64,000 nucleotides of DNA from Gaiellasilicea sp963705515 (GTDB lineage: Bacteria > Actinomycetota > Thermoleophilia > Gaiellales > Gaiellaceae): positions 744,001 to 808,000 of the forward strand of contig CAVPJV010000009.1 of NCBI GenBank assembly GCA_963705515.1, read 5' to 3'. Positions 52,447 to 61,107 of the stretch are shown here, piece after piece (position 1 is the stretch's first letter; every line of letters starts with the position of its first letter). The notes beneath the pieces are model-generated. The model saw nothing but the letters and a program-made list of their open reading frames with translations. It was not told where the DNA came from and did not search any database. The translations under genes and the position numbers were made by a program.

Positions 52447-53483
52447 CCGATCGTCTTGCCGAGCAGCGAGGCGAGCGCCCTGATCTCGTGCGCGAAGTCG
52501 GCGAACTCGCTCGCGGGGATCTGCTGCGGCCCGTCGCAGAGCGCCTCCTCGGGCCGCGGGTGCACCTCGACGATGATCCCGTCCGCGCCCGCGGCCACCG
52601 CCGCGCGCGCGAGCGGCAGCACGAGGTCGCGCTTGCCGGCCGCGTGCGACGGGTCGACGATCACTGGCAGGTGCGTCTCGTGCTTCAGCACCGGGATCGC
52701 GGAGAGGTCGAGCGTGTAGCGGGTCGCCCGCTCGAAGGTCTTGATCCCACGTTCGCAGAGGATCACCTGCGTGTTCCCCTCCTTGACCACGTACTCGGCC
52801 GCCATCAGCAGCTCCTCGATCGACGACGCAGGGCCGCGCTTGAGCAGCACCGGCTTCGGGGCGCGGCCGACCTCGGAGAGCAGGTTGAAGTTCTGCATGT
52901 TCCGTGCGCCGATCTGGATCACGTCCGCGATCTCGACCACCTCGGCGACGTCGCGCGGATCCATCAGCTCGGTGACGAGCGGCAGCCCGGTCTCCTCGCG
53001 CGCCTCGGCGAGGATGTGCAGCGCCTCGACGCCGAGCCCCTGGAAGGCGTACGGGGACGTGCGCGGCTTGAAGGCGCCGCCGCGGAGCATCGTCACGCCC
53101 TCGGCATGGACGACGCGCGCCGTCTCGAGCGTCTGCTCACGCGTCTCGACCGTGCACGGCCCGGCGATGAAGCCGAAGTAGTGGTCGCCGAGCTTGCGCC
53201 CGCGCGCCTCGATCACCGTCGGGTCGCGGTGCAGCTCGCGCGAGACGAGCTTGTACGGCTTCAGGATCGGCAGCACCTGCTCGACGCCGGGGAAGCCCTC
53301 GAGCGGGAGCGTCGCCAGCAGCTCGCGCTCGCCGATCGCACCGATCACGGTCGCGTCGCGGCCGTGGCTGACGTGCGCGCTCGCGCCGGCCTCCTCGAGC
53401 CGCGCGACGACCTCGTCCACCTGCTCGGAGGACGCCTGCGCTCCCATCACGATCAGGAGCTCCGGTGAGCCGACTGCAGCCAT
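52443..53483 (-). CDS. aroF: 3-deoxy-7-phosphoheptulonate (DAHP) synthase
   Basis: The 346-residue enzyme starts MAAVGSPELLIVMGAQASS with a ferredoxin-like regulatory segment, then the barrel: FIAGPCTVETREQ, MLRGGAFKPRTSPYAFQGLG, QIGARNMQNFNLL, CERGIKTFE and PVIVDPSHAAGKR. This is the class I-beta form with an N-terminal FLR-type domain. It joins erythrose-4-P and PEP. It is divergent from trpS with 66 bases between. Confidence 0.96.
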   Translation of the reverse strand: MAAVGSPELLIVMGAQASSEQVDEVVARLEEAGASAHVSHGRDATVIGAIGERELLATLPLEGFPGVEQVLPILKPYKLVSRELHRDPTVIEARGRKLGDHYFGFIAGPCTVETREQTLETARVVHAEGVTMLRGGAFKPRTSPYAFQGLGVEALHILAEAREETGLPLVTELMDPRDVAEVVEIADVIQIGARNMQNFNLLSEVGRAPKPVLLKRGPASSIEELLMAAEYVVKEGNTQVILCERGIKTFERATRYTLDLSAIPVLKHETHLPVIVDPSHAAGKRDLVLPLARAAVAAGADGIIVEVHPRPEEALCDGPQQIPASEFADFAHEIRALASLLGKTIG

Positions 53484-53549
53484 CCGGAGCAGTGTATGTA
53501 GTCGGTAGTTGCGCCTTCTTGCCAGGAAGCGGGTAGAAATGGTGCGGAA

Positions 53550-54573
53550 ATGCGGATCTTCTCCGGCATCCAGCCCACGGGCGACAAGCACCTCGGCAAC
53601 CTGATCGGGGGCTTCCGCCAGTACGCCGCGACGCAGGAGCGCGGCGAGGGGTTCTTCTGCATCGTCGACCTGCACTCGATCACGGTCGAGTACGACCCGG
53701 AGGACTTTCGCGAGCGCACGCTCGACCTCGCCGCGATGCTCTTCGCGACGGGCCTCGACCCGGAGCGCTCGACCGTCTTCGCCCAGAGCCACGTGCCCGC
53801 CCACGCCGAGGCCGCCTGGCTGCTCGGCGGCATCACGAGCTATGGCCAGCTCGGCCGGATGACGCAGTTCAAGGACAAGTCGGACCGGCACGACTTCATC
53901 TCGGCCGGCCTCTTCACCTACCCGGTGCTGATGGCGGGCGACATCCTGCTCTACCAGACCGACATCGTCCCGATCGGCGATGACCAGCGCCAGCACCTGG
54001 AGCTGACGCGCGACGTCGCCGAGCGCTTCAACAGCCGCTTCGGCGAGACGTTCAAGCTGCCCGAAGGGGTCTATCCCGAGGTGGGCGCGCGGATCATGGA
54101 CCTGCAGGAGCCCACGAACAAGATGTCGACGACCGCCGGCACAACACAGGGGACCGTGAAGCTGCTCGACGAGCCCGACGTGATCCGAAAGAAGTTCCGC
54201 TCCGCGGTCACCGACTCTGGCTCGCGAGGTGCGGCGCGCGGCCGACAAGCCCGGCGTGACGAACCTGATCGACATCCTCTCCTCGCTCACCGGCGAGCCC
54301 GCCGAGGCGATCGAGGCTCGCTACGACGGCGCCGGGTACGGTCAGTTCAAGACGGACGTCGGCGACGCCGTCGTCGAGGCGATCGAGCCGATCCAGAAGC
54401 GCTTCGACGAGCTGCGCTCGGACCCGGCCGAGCTGCAGCGCCTGCTCGCCCGCGGCGCCGAGAAGGCCCGGAAGACGTCGGAGCCGACGCTCGAGCAGAT
54501 GTACGACCGGATGGGCTTCGTCAAGAGCGAGGCGGGCCGCTTCTTCGGAGCTGCTCGACCTCGCGGTCTGTGA
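53550..54573 (+). CDS. trpS: tryptophanyl-tRNA synthetase; one-base frameshift as sequenced
   Basis: The first frame has MRIFSGIQPTGDKHLGNLIG (HIGH-type site HLGN), VPIGDDQRQHLELTRDVA and NKMSTTAGTTQGTV (KMSTS-type). It breaks near 54225 after SAVTDSGS. The second frame continues EVRRAADKPGVTNLIDILSSL to the C-terminus. Joined it is about 340 residues, normal for TrpS. One extra base in TCGCGAG explains the split. The C-terminus overlaps the opposite-strand rluB end by 53 bases. Confidence 0.92.
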
Positions 54574-55219
54574 GCTCTCGCCACGCGCCGGCGTCGAGCC
54601 CCTCGACGCCCAGACCCGCGTAGATGCTCCGGTGCAGCCGCCGGACGCGGTGGCCGACCGCCTCGCACATCCGGCGCACCTGGCGGTTGCGGCCCTCGTG
54701 CAGCACGAGCTCGAAGCGGGCCGCGCCGAGTCGGCGGACGCGGGCCGGCGAGGTGATCCCGTCCTCGAGCTCGACTCCCTCGGCCAGCGCCCGGAGCGCC
54801 TCGTCGTTCGGCTCCTTCCAGGTCTCGACCTCGTAGACCTTCTCGACGCCGTAGCGCGGGTGTGCGAGCCGATGCGCGAGCGGGCCGTCGTTGGTGAGCA
54901 GGATGGCGCCGGTCGTGTCGACGTCGAGCCGGCCGACGGGCACGACGCGCGATCCGTGCTCGACGAGATCGACGACGGTCGGCCGCCCCTGCGGGTCGCT
55001 GGCGGTCGTCACCACCCCCGGCGGCTTGTGCAGGAGCACGTAGGCGAGCTGCTGTTTCGCAACCGGCTGCCCGTCGACCTCGACCGTGTCGGCGGCCTGC
55101 ACGAACGTGTTCAGCTGCCCCGGCTCGCCGTTCACGAGCACCCGCCCCGCCTTGATCAGCTCGTCGGCCTTGCGACGCGACGCAACGCCCGCCCGTGCGA
55201 GGTAGGCATTGAGCCTCAT
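54521..55219 (-). CDS. rluB: 23S rRNA pseudouridine synthase (RluB/RsuA family)
   Basis: The 232-residue protein has an N-terminal S4 domain (MRLNAYLARAGVASRRKADELI), then the catalytic VPVGRLDVDTTGAILLTNDG (Asp in RLD) and LHEGRNRQVRRMCEAVGH. It makes pseudouridine in 23S rRNA. scpB is normally adjacent, as is nearly the case here, with an aminopeptidase gene inserted on the other strand. Confidence 0.95.
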   Translation of the reverse strand: MRLNAYLARAGVASRRKADELIKAGRVLVNGEPGQLNTFVQAADTVEVDGQPVAKQQLAYVLLHKPPGVVTTASDPQGRPTVVDLVEHGSRVVPVGRLDVDTTGAILLTNDGPLAHRLAHPRYGVEKVYEVETWKEPNDEALRALAEGVELEDGITSPARVRRLGAARFELVLHEGRNRQVRRMCEAVGHRVRRLHRSIYAGLGVEGLDAGAWRELTDREVEQLRRSGPPRS

Positions 55220-55240
55220 AGCGGCACATGCTGGCACGCC

Positions 55241-55259
55241 GCGGCCGCGAAGCGGCCGC
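55241..55259. other. hairpin, GCGGCCGC-GAA-GCGGCCGC
   Basis: An 8-bp self-complementary arm on each side of GAA, in the 114-base divergent gap between rluB and the M29 aminopeptidase. Could be regulatory or a repeat remnant. Confidence 0.6.
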
Positions 55260-55276
55260 CTTCAGGGATCTTGCGC

Positions 55277-55306
55277 GTTCGGATTCCGCGAGAGCGGAGT
55301 CCGAAC
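55277..55306. promoter_or_regulatory. 13-bp stem hairpin upstream of M29 aminopeptidase
   Basis: GTTCGGATTCCGC, loop GAGA, GCGGAGTCCGAAC, with one T/G wobble. It ends 27 bases before the GTG of the aminopeptidase, so it would be in its 5' leader or operator zone. Nothing further supports a specific regulator. Confidence 0.5.
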
Positions 55307-55333
55307 CTGCGCGACCAGGTAGTCTGCCGCCCC

Positions 55334-56536
55334 GTGCGCGACCGCTCCCAGGACGTCGACCGCCTCGCCGATCTGCTCGTCGGCTTCGGCGCGAACATCC
55401 AGCCGGGCCAGATCCTGGGCGTCACCGCGTTCCACGGGATGGAGGAACTCGCATACGCCGTGACGCGCGCCGGCTACAAGCGGGGGGCGAAGTACGTCGA
55501 CGTCTTCTGGTGGGACCAGCTCGTCAAGCGCCAGCGGCTCGAGTTCGCGGACGAGAGCACGCTCGACTTCGTGCCGCCGTGGTTCGAGCAGCGGTTGCAA
55601 TGGCTCTCGGACGAGCATGCTGCGCGCGTGACGCTCACGGGCACGAGCGCGTCCGCCCTCGAGGGCCTTGACCCCGCTCGCACGGGGCGCGACATGCTGC
55701 CGTACATCGCCTCGGTCCCCCGGATCGTCAACGAGCGCACGACGAACTGGACCGTCGGGCCGTCACCCAACCTCGACTGGGCGCAGCGGGTGCACCCCGA
55801 ACTCGAACCGGAGGCGGCGCTCGACAAGCTGTGGGACGAGATGGTCTACGTCCTCCGGCTCGACAGCGACGATCCGGTCGAGGCGTGGCACGAGCGGATG
55901 AAGACGATCGTCGCGAGCGCCGACCGGTTGACGGAGCGCCACTTCGACGCGCTCCACCTGCGGGGGCCGGGCACCGACCTGACGATCGGGCTGATGCCGA
56001 GCTCGAGGTGGCTCGGCGCCGACTTCAAGACAATCGATGACCTGACCCACTACCCGAACCTTCCGACCGAAGAGGTCTTCACGACGCCCGACCCGGAGCG
56101 GGTCGACGGCCACGTCTCGGCCACGATGCCGCTCGAGCTCTACGGCTCGTACATCGACGGGATCCGGATCGAGTTCGAGCGTGGTCGGGCGATCAAGATC
56201 GACGCCGACCAGGGCGCCGACGCGCTCCGGGCGACCGCCGCGCGCGACGACGGTGCGTCTCGGCTCGGCGAGATCGCGCTCGTCGACAAGGAGGGGCGGA
56301 TCGGCCCGCTCGGCACCGTCTTCTATGAGACGCTGCTCGACGAGAACGCGGCCAGCCACATCGCCCTCGGCAACGCGTACACGTTCCCGGTCCAGGACGA
56401 GGCGGAGCGAGAGCGCGTGAACAAGAGCGACATCCACGTCGACTTCATGATCGGCTCGAACGAGGTCGATGTGGACGGGATCACCGGCGACGGAGACCGA
56501 GTGCCGGTTCTCCGCGGCGGCTCGTGGCAGATCTAA
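55334..56536 (+). CDS. M29 family aminopeptidase
   Basis: About 400 residues from GTG 55334 (RDRSQDVDRLADLLVGFGANIQPGQILGV). Features fit the AmpS/PepS family: ELAYAVTRAGYKRGAKYVDVFW, LTIGLMPSSRWLGADF, FTTPDPERVDGHVSATMP and the metal-ligand region DIHVDFMIGSNEVDVDG. These are cytosolic metal aminopeptidases. It is followed, four bases after the stop, by a GTGGGGGAA hairpin that could end transcription. An isolated plus-strand gene between rluB and scpB. Confidence 0.92.
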   Translation: MRDRSQDVDRLADLLVGFGANIQPGQILGVTAFHGMEELAYAVTRAGYKRGAKYVDVFWWDQLVKRQRLEFADESTLDFVPPWFEQRLQWLSDEHAARVTLTGTSASALEGLDPARTGRDMLPYIASVPRIVNERTTNWTVGPSPNLDWAQRVHPELEPEAALDKLWDEMVYVLRLDSDDPVEAWHERMKTIVASADRLTERHFDALHLRGPGTDLTIGLMPSSRWLGADFKTIDDLTHYPNLPTEEVFTTPDPERVDGHVSATMPLELYGSYIDGIRIEFERGRAIKIDADQGADALRATAARDDGASRLGEIALVDKEGRIGPLGTVFYETLLDENAASHIALGNAYTFPVQDEAERERVNKSDIHVDFMIGSNEVDVDGITGDGDRVPVLRGGSWQI

Positions 56537-56540
56537 GACC

Positions 56541-56565
56541 GTGGGGGAACCCATGGTTCCCCCAC
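56541..56565. repeat. GTGGGGGAA hairpin, copy 3
   Basis: GTGGGGGAACC-CAT-GGTTCCCCCAC, perfect 11-bp arms, right after the aminopeptidase stop codon and ahead of the minus-strand DUF2283-like gene end at 56592. Same family as 49331 and 49377. A terminator role is likely at this site. Confidence 0.85.
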
Positions 56566-56591
56566 GTGCCCCCTCCTTCGCGCTGCGACGT

Positions 56592-56732
56592 CTAAGCCGC
56601 GCTGGCGCTCCCGCCGGGCAAAGCCCGGCTCCGCGCACGAAGCGTTGGCGTCCCGGACAACGAGCGCGTGAGCGCGTCGTCGACGAGGTAGATGTAGGCC
56701 GCATCTGCGTCTTCGCCGAACGTGACTCTCAT
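56592..56732 (-). CDS. DUF2283-like small protein, C-terminus atypical
   Basis: Starting at ATG 56732, which overlaps the scpB stop by one base, the first 20 residues (MRVTFGEDADAAYIYLVDDA) match the DUF2283 beginning. The remainder (LTRSLSGTPTLRARSRALPG) does not look like the usual beta strands and is coded by a repeat-rich stretch (CGGGC-AAA-GCCCG near 56616). The product, 46 residues, is probably a truncated or decayed copy. Function unknown. Confidence 0.5.
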   Translation of the reverse strand: MRVTFGEDADAAYIYLVDDALTRSLSGTPTLRARSRALPGGSASAA

Positions 56733-57334
56733 CAGGCCGTCTTGCCGACGGCAACCGAGTGCAGCCGCTCGCGGATCTCCGCCGCGCTTTCGCCGAGGTC
56801 GTCGAGGCGCGGCAGCGCGGCTGCGTTCTCGAGCCCGAAGACGCGCTCGAAGAGCGGCGTCGTCCGATAGCGGACGGCACCACCGGCGCCGTCGTCCCGG
56901 CCGGCCTCGGTGATCAGGCCGCGTTCGAGCAGGCCGGCGACGGCCGAGTCGGCGGCGACGCCGCGGATGCGAGCGATCTCCGGCCGGCTGCAGGGGCCGA
57001 GGTAGGCGACGATCGAGAGCGTCTCGAGAGCAGCCTGCGAGAGGCCGCGCTCGACCGGCCGCTCGAACAGGCGGCCGCAGGCCTCGGCGGCCTCGCGCGC
57101 GGCGCGGAAGGCGTAGCCGCCGGCGACGTGCTCGAGCACGATCCCGCTCCGGCCCTCGCGGTACCGCTCGGAGAGGAGGCCGAGCGCGAGCTCGATCCGC
57201 TCCGGGTCGTCCGCGGCCGCGTCGGCGAGCTCGTCGACCGACAGCGGCGCCGAGGCCACGACGAGGAGTGCCTCGAGCGTCCGGGCGAGCTGGTCGACCG
57301 GGTTCGCGGTGATCAGGCGGAGCGGACGATCCAT
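56732..57334 (-). CDS. scpB: segregation and condensation protein ScpB
   Basis: The 200-residue product starts MDRPLRLITANPVDQLARTLEALLVVASAPLSVDELADA, with two winged-helix units and SQAALETLSIVAYLGPCSRPEIARIRGV, the ScpB core. ScpB dimer binds ScpA in the SMC complex; smc is at 13.7-17.1 kb. In the raw frame ScpB appears fused to ScpA, but its own ATG overlaps the restored scpA end by 22 bases, as is usual for this pair. Confidence 0.95.
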   Translation of the reverse strand: MDRPLRLITANPVDQLARTLEALLVVASAPLSVDELADAAADDPERIELALGLLSERYREGRSGIVLEHVAGGYAFRAAREAAEACGRLFERPVERGLSQAALETLSIVAYLGPCSRPEIARIRGVAADSAVAGLLERGLITEAGRDDGAGGAVRYRTTPLFERVFGLENAAALPRLDDLGESAAEIRERLHSVAVGKTA

Positions 57335-58066
57335 TCGGCACCTCTTTCGACGTCGGGACGGGAAACCCTGATCGGGGCAAACGGGGCCGCCTGCTCGAGG
57401 CCTGATCTCCCCCGCCTTGCGCAGCTCCAGCAGCGCGAGGAACGCGACCGCCTGGTCGACGCGCGGCAGCGAGCCCACCTCGGCGTCGAAGTCGAAGCGA
57501 CGCCGCGTGCGCAGGACGGCGCGGAAGCGCTCGAGGAACTGCGAGACGGGCGGGAAGCGCAGCCCCATGTGCGAGAGCGAGACCTCGGGCGGCGGCGCGG
57601 CGAGCAGCCGCAGCGTCGCCGCGAGCTGCTGCGGGTCCTGCGGGGCGAGCGTCCGCTCGGGGCGCGGCGCGAGCGCGGCGGGGCCGATGCGGAAGTAGCG
57701 GTCGCGCTCGCCGGCGAGACGCTCGCTCAGCCATGCGGCCGCCTCCTTCATCCGGCGGTACTCGGCGAGCCGGCGCGCGAGCTCCTCGGCCGCCTCCTCG
57801 GGCTCGAGGTCGGCCAGCTCGGCCTCCTCGTCCGGGAACAGCGCGCGCGCCTTCAGCTCGAGCAGCGCCGCGATCAGGACGAGGAACTCGCCGCACGCCT
57901 CCAGGTCGAGCTCGTCTCGCTCGGCAAGCCGCTCGACGAACGCGACCACGATCGCAGCCATGTCGACGTCGGCCGGCTCCAGCTCCTCCTTCAGGAGCAG
58001 CGTCAGGAGCAGGTCGAAGGGGCCCTCGAACGCGTCGAGGTCCAGCTCGAGCTCGCGCACAACCAT
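57313..58066 (-). CDS. scpA: segregation and condensation protein ScpA; one-base frameshift as sequenced
   Basis: From ATG 58066 (MVVRELELDLDAFEGPFDLLLTLLLKEELEPADVDMAA) the frame runs through YRRMKEAAAWL to LLELRKAGEIR. Removing one base near 57400 then restores a normal end: LEQAAPFAPIRVSRPDVERG to a TGA at 57313. The intact protein would be 250 residues, and the residue text is clearly ScpA-like. As sequenced, the frame runs straight on into scpB, producing an apparent ScpA-ScpB fusion of 450 residues. ScpA bridges the SMC heads. Confidence 0.92.
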
Positions 58067-58079
58067 GGCGCCCGGGAGG

Positions 58080-58973
58080 CTAGCGACGGGGTCGGACGCG
58101 GCCGCGCGGGACGGCCATCGCGGTCTTCGGCTCGACGCGCTTGGGGCCGCGGCGGCTCGGTTCGTCCCTGCGGCCACGGAAGAACTGCCAGTAGATGAAG
58201 AACAGCGTCGAGCCGATGAAGAGGATCAGCGAGACCCAGGCGTTGACGCGCAACCCGGCGATGTGCTCGGACGGGTCGACCCGGAGCGACTCGAGGTAGA
58301 AGCGAAAGCCGGTGTAGAGCGAGATGTAGAGCGCGAACAGCGCCGGCGGCCGGAAGGTGTAGCGGCGGTCGAGCAGCAGGAGGATCCCGGCGGCCAGGAG
58401 GTTCCAGAGCGCCTCGTAGAGGAACGTCGGATGGAACGTCGTGTCGAAGATGTACGCGTCGGGGCGCCGGTCGGTGTCGATCTCGAGCCCCCAGGGCAGG
58501 TCGGTCGGCTTGCCGAAGAGCTCCTGGTTCCACCAGTTGCCGACGCGGCCGATCGCCTGCGCGACGAGGAGGCCGGGCGCGGCGGCGTCGAGCAGCGCCG
58601 TGACGCTCGCGCCGGCCCGGTGGGCGACGATTCCGCCGACGAGGACGCCGCCGGCGATGCCGCCCCAGATGCCGAGACCGCCCTCCCACACCGCGAACGG
58701 GCCCCACCACTGGTCCGGGACCTCGCTCCAGCTCGTCGCGAGGTGATAGAGGCGCGCTCCGACGATCCCGGCGCCGACACCCCAGACGGCGACGCGGAAG
58801 ATCAGATCCCAGTCGCCGCCGCGCGCGACCCAGCGCGTGCCGGTGATGGCGATGCACGCCGCGATCCCGGCCAGCAGCATCAGGCCGTACATGTGGATCG
58901 TCACGGGCCCGAGGTCGAGCGTGCCCGAGGACGGAGAGGGGATCGATGCGAGGAGCGTCACCGCAGAGCGCAT
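58080..58973 (-). CDS. lgt: prolipoprotein diacylglyceryl transferase
   Basis: The 297-residue membrane enzyme has about seven hydrophobic helices, GGLGIWGGIAGGVLVG, the signature AIGRVGNWWNQELFGKPTDLPWGLEID, and HPTFLYEALWNLL. It moves a diacylglyceryl group from phosphatidylglycerol onto the Cys of prolipoproteins, including the candidate lipoprotein at 6.7 kb. The C-terminal tail is basic. scpA lies immediately downstream (14 bases). Confidence 0.96.
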   Translation of the reverse strand: MRSAVTLLASIPSPSSGTLDLGPVTIHMYGLMLLAGIAACIAITGTRWVARGGDWDLIFRVAVWGVGAGIVGARLYHLATSWSEVPDQWWGPFAVWEGGLGIWGGIAGGVLVGGIVAHRAGASVTALLDAAAPGLLVAQAIGRVGNWWNQELFGKPTDLPWGLEIDTDRRPDAYIFDTTFHPTFLYEALWNLLAAGILLLLDRRYTFRPPALFALYISLYTGFRFYLESLRVDPSEHIAGLRVNAWVSLILFIGSTLFFIYWQFFRGRRDEPSRRGPKRVEPKTAMAVPRGRVRPRR

Positions 58974-59009
58974 TCTGCCGACGCGCGCAGATGGCGTGCG
59001 GAAGAACTA

Positions 59010-59207
59010 CTAGAGGAGGATCTGGAGCGCGAGCTCGGGAGCGCAACCGTTTCGGAGCAGGTCGATCGCGTAGTGCAGATCGACGTCGGCCCGGCCGGCG
59101 AGCAGCGAGGCGGCGGTGGACTCGTACCCCGCGCGCTCGAGCTCCTCGGCGCGCCAGCGCTCGATCCGCTCCTGTTCCGTCTCGGTGGTCGTCTCAGCCG
59201 CAGCCAT
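59010..59207 (-). CDS. small conserved-looking protein, 65 aa
   Basis: From ATG 59207, with GAGGGA six bases upstream, the product is an acidic/basic helix (TETEQERIERWRAEELERAGY) followed by ADVDLHYAIDLLRNGCAPELALQILL. I know of similar short proteins in actinobacteria, but no function. The helix could be a small scaffold or adaptor. It lies just upstream of lgt, 36 bases apart. Confidence 0.6.
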   Translation of the reverse strand: MAAAETTTETEQERIERWRAEELERAGYESTAASLLAGRADVDLHYAIDLLRNGCAPELALQILL

Positions 59208-59369
59208 CGGTTCCCTCTTGGTCGTGTGTATCTGTAGTTCGTCCAGTGAACCGAAGAGGTTGTCCCCCTGGTGGGGGATTGCGATGAAGCTCCCGTAAGG
59301 GTTTTGCAAATCACAACGATGCGATTTGCCCCCACGCCCGCCGGAGACGCGCGACGGAAGCAGGTCGAC

Positions 59370-59400
59370 GAGGCCCGCGACGCCAGCTGCCGCGGGCCTC
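59370..59400 (-). terminator. terminator-like hairpin
   Basis: GAGGCCCGCG and CGCGGGCCTC form a perfect 10-bp stem around an 11-base loop, starting eight bases past the stop of the minus-strand exported protein. No T-run follows. Confidence 0.55.
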
Positions 59401-59408
59401 GAAGCGGC

Positions 59409-59795
59409 TCAGACGGCGACGATCAGCACCGACTTGAAGGTGTGCACCCGCGCGCATTCCGCGACGGGGAAGCCGTCGTAGACGCCCAGCGAGTAGCGCC
59501 CCGCCTTCGGGAAGACGACCCGCGCCCGGTACGAGCCGACGACATCGGTCTTCTTCGCCTTGAACGTCAACAGCTTGCCGGCGGCGTTGCGGATCCGGAC
59601 CTCGGGCTTGGCGTCCGACATCGGCGTGCGCCCGTGCTGGAGCACGCGGATCGTGACCACCCACGGCTTGCCGGCGGCGAGGCCCGGCTTCGGGGTCGAG
59701 CTGAGCCCGACCGTTGCCATGCACCCGGCGTTCGCGGCGGCCGTGACCGCGAGCGCGGCGACGACCGTCGCGACGAACACGAACAGCTTCTTCAT
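59409..59795 (-). CDS. exported protein with one Ig-like/YtkA-type domain
   Basis: The 128-residue protein has a signal peptide (MKKLFVFVATVVAALAVTAAANAG; cut around AAANA-G) and then a beta-rich domain (KPWVVTIRVLQHGRTPM, PEVRIRNAAGKLLTFKAKKTD, VVFPKAGRYSLGVYDGF). Cys residues near the N-terminus and in ECARVH may pair. Shine-Dalgarno GGAGG lies five bases upstream. The domain resembles YtkA/FixH-like extracellular folds; function is unknown. It follows the anti-sigma gene. Confidence 0.7.
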   Translation of the reverse strand: MKKLFVFVATVVAALAVTAAANAGCMATVGLSSTPKPGLAAGKPWVVTIRVLQHGRTPMSDAKPEVRIRNAAGKLLTFKAKKTDVVGSYRARVVFPKAGRYSLGVYDGFPVAECARVHTFKSVLIVAV

Positions 59796-59852
59796 CCGGA
59801 CCTCCGTTCGGGTTGATGAAGCGGATACACCGGCGGAACCGCGCGGGTTCCG

Positions 59853-60553
59853 CTACTCGACCAACTGGGCCAGGCCGAGCGCCTCCTCCTCGGTGAGGTC
59901 GCCCTCCAGGCGCAGCAGGAGATCGTCTCGGTTCCAGAGCAGCACGGTGCCCGCGAGGTAGGTGCGGCTCGTCGGAGATGAACCCGTTCTCGTCCAGGAA
60001 CATGACGAAGTGCTGAGGCCCGTCGACGAACAGGCCGGGCTCGCCGTCGACCGTGACCTGGTCGACGATCGTGCCCTGCTCGGCGGTCTTCTTGATGAAG
60101 CCGTTGTAGATCGCACCTCGGGCCTGCGAGAGCACCACCCGCGGCTTCGCTGGATCGCCGTACACCACGGATGCGAGTCCATCCGGCCGCACGAAGATCG
60201 CGTCGGGCTCGCTGCCGACGTCGAGCAGCTCGAAGCCGACGCGCCGCTCGGCCTCGTCTCGGCTGACCCGCTCGCCGAAGTCGAGCCGCTGCGCGCGCAC
60301 GTCGGGGAGCGTGTCGACGCGCTCGACGGTCGCCCCGCGGATGTGGAAGATCTCGAGGAACGCGCTGCGGGCACCGGGCGAGAACGCGAGCACGCCGGCG
60401 ACGACAGCCGCGAGGATCGCGAAGCCGAGCGCGAGCGGACGCAGGAGCGACGTGCGTGCCGGCCGGTGCTCGAATTCGAGCTCGAAGCTGCGGCGTCGCC
60501 GGGTAGGCGATCTCGCCGCCGAGCTGCTGCAGCCTGCGCTCGAGCTCGTTCAT
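59853..60553 (-). CDS. anti-sigma-factor-like membrane protein; two frameshifts as sequenced
   Basis: ATG 60553 overlaps the sigma-factor stop by four bases. The first frame gives MNELERRLQQLGGEIAYPATP, breaks near 60460, resumes as RTSLLRPLALGFAILAAVVAG (a single membrane helix) and IFHIRGATVERVDTL, then breaks near 59967 (after FISDEP) and continues TYLAGTVLLWNRDDLLLRLEGDL. About 232 residues when joined. Position and one-helix layout suggest an anti-sigma or membrane sensor partner. It may be truly broken or affected by sequencing error. Confidence 0.72.
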
Positions 60554-61107
60554 GCCGTCTCCCCCAGTTGCTCGCGCAGCCGGCCGAGCGCGCGGGAGGT
60601 CCGCGACTTGACCGTCCCGCGCCGGAGCGAGAGCACCTCGGCCGTCTCCTCCTCGCCGAGATCGAGCAGGTAGCGGCACGAGAGCACGAGCCGGTCGTCC
60701 TCGCTCAGCCGCTCGAGCGCGTCCCGCAGCTCGGCACGCTGCTCGGCCGCGAGAGCCCTCCCCTCGGGAGACGGAGCCGCGTCCCCCGAGGGAAGCTCGT
60801 GCGCCGCACGGAGCGCGAGACCCTCGCGACGGCCCTCGGCCCGGCGCCGGTTGCGCGCCTCGTTCGCGACGATCGCGAGCAGCCAGGGTCGCAGCGGGGC
60901 GCCGCGCCGGAAGCGCTGCAGCGCGCGCCACGCCTTCGTCAGCCCGACCTGGGCCGCGTCCTCGGCGTCGGCGGCGTTCCGGGTGATCAGGTAGGCAGCG
61001 CGGAAGGCGATCTCCTCGTGTGGTCGGACGAGCGCGGCGAAAGCTGCGGCGTCGCCGCCACGTGCGCGCTCGACGAGCTCGTCCTCTGTCGGTGGTCGGC
61101 TCACCAC
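60550..61107 (-). CDS. ECF-type RNA polymerase sigma factor
   Basis: A 185-residue sigma-70 family protein: region 2 (VRPHEEIAFRAAYLITRNAADAEDAAQVGLTKAWRALQRF) and region 4 (LERLSEDDRLVLSCRYLLDLGEEETAEVLSLRRGTVKSRTSRAL) are present, with region 3 lacking, as in ECF sigma factors. GTG start at 61107 or 61104. It is coupled to the anti-sigma-like gene and divergent from the cyclase gene over 119 bases. Target promoters are not identifiable here. Confidence 0.9.
   Translation of the reverse strand: MVSRPPTEDELVERARGGDAAAFAALVRPHEEIAFRAAYLITRNAADAEDAAQVGLTKAWRALQRFRRGAPLRPWLLAIVANEARNRRRAEGRREGLALRAAHELPSGDAAPSPEGRALAAEQRAELRDALERLSEDDRLVLSCRYLLDLGEEETAEVLSLRRGTVKSRTSRALGRLREQLGETA

Noticed and set aside
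56732..58177. ScpA-ScpB fusion protein
   Set aside because: Restoring one base gives the normal ScpA end and a normal overlapped ScpB start, so the fusion is most likely an indel artefact.
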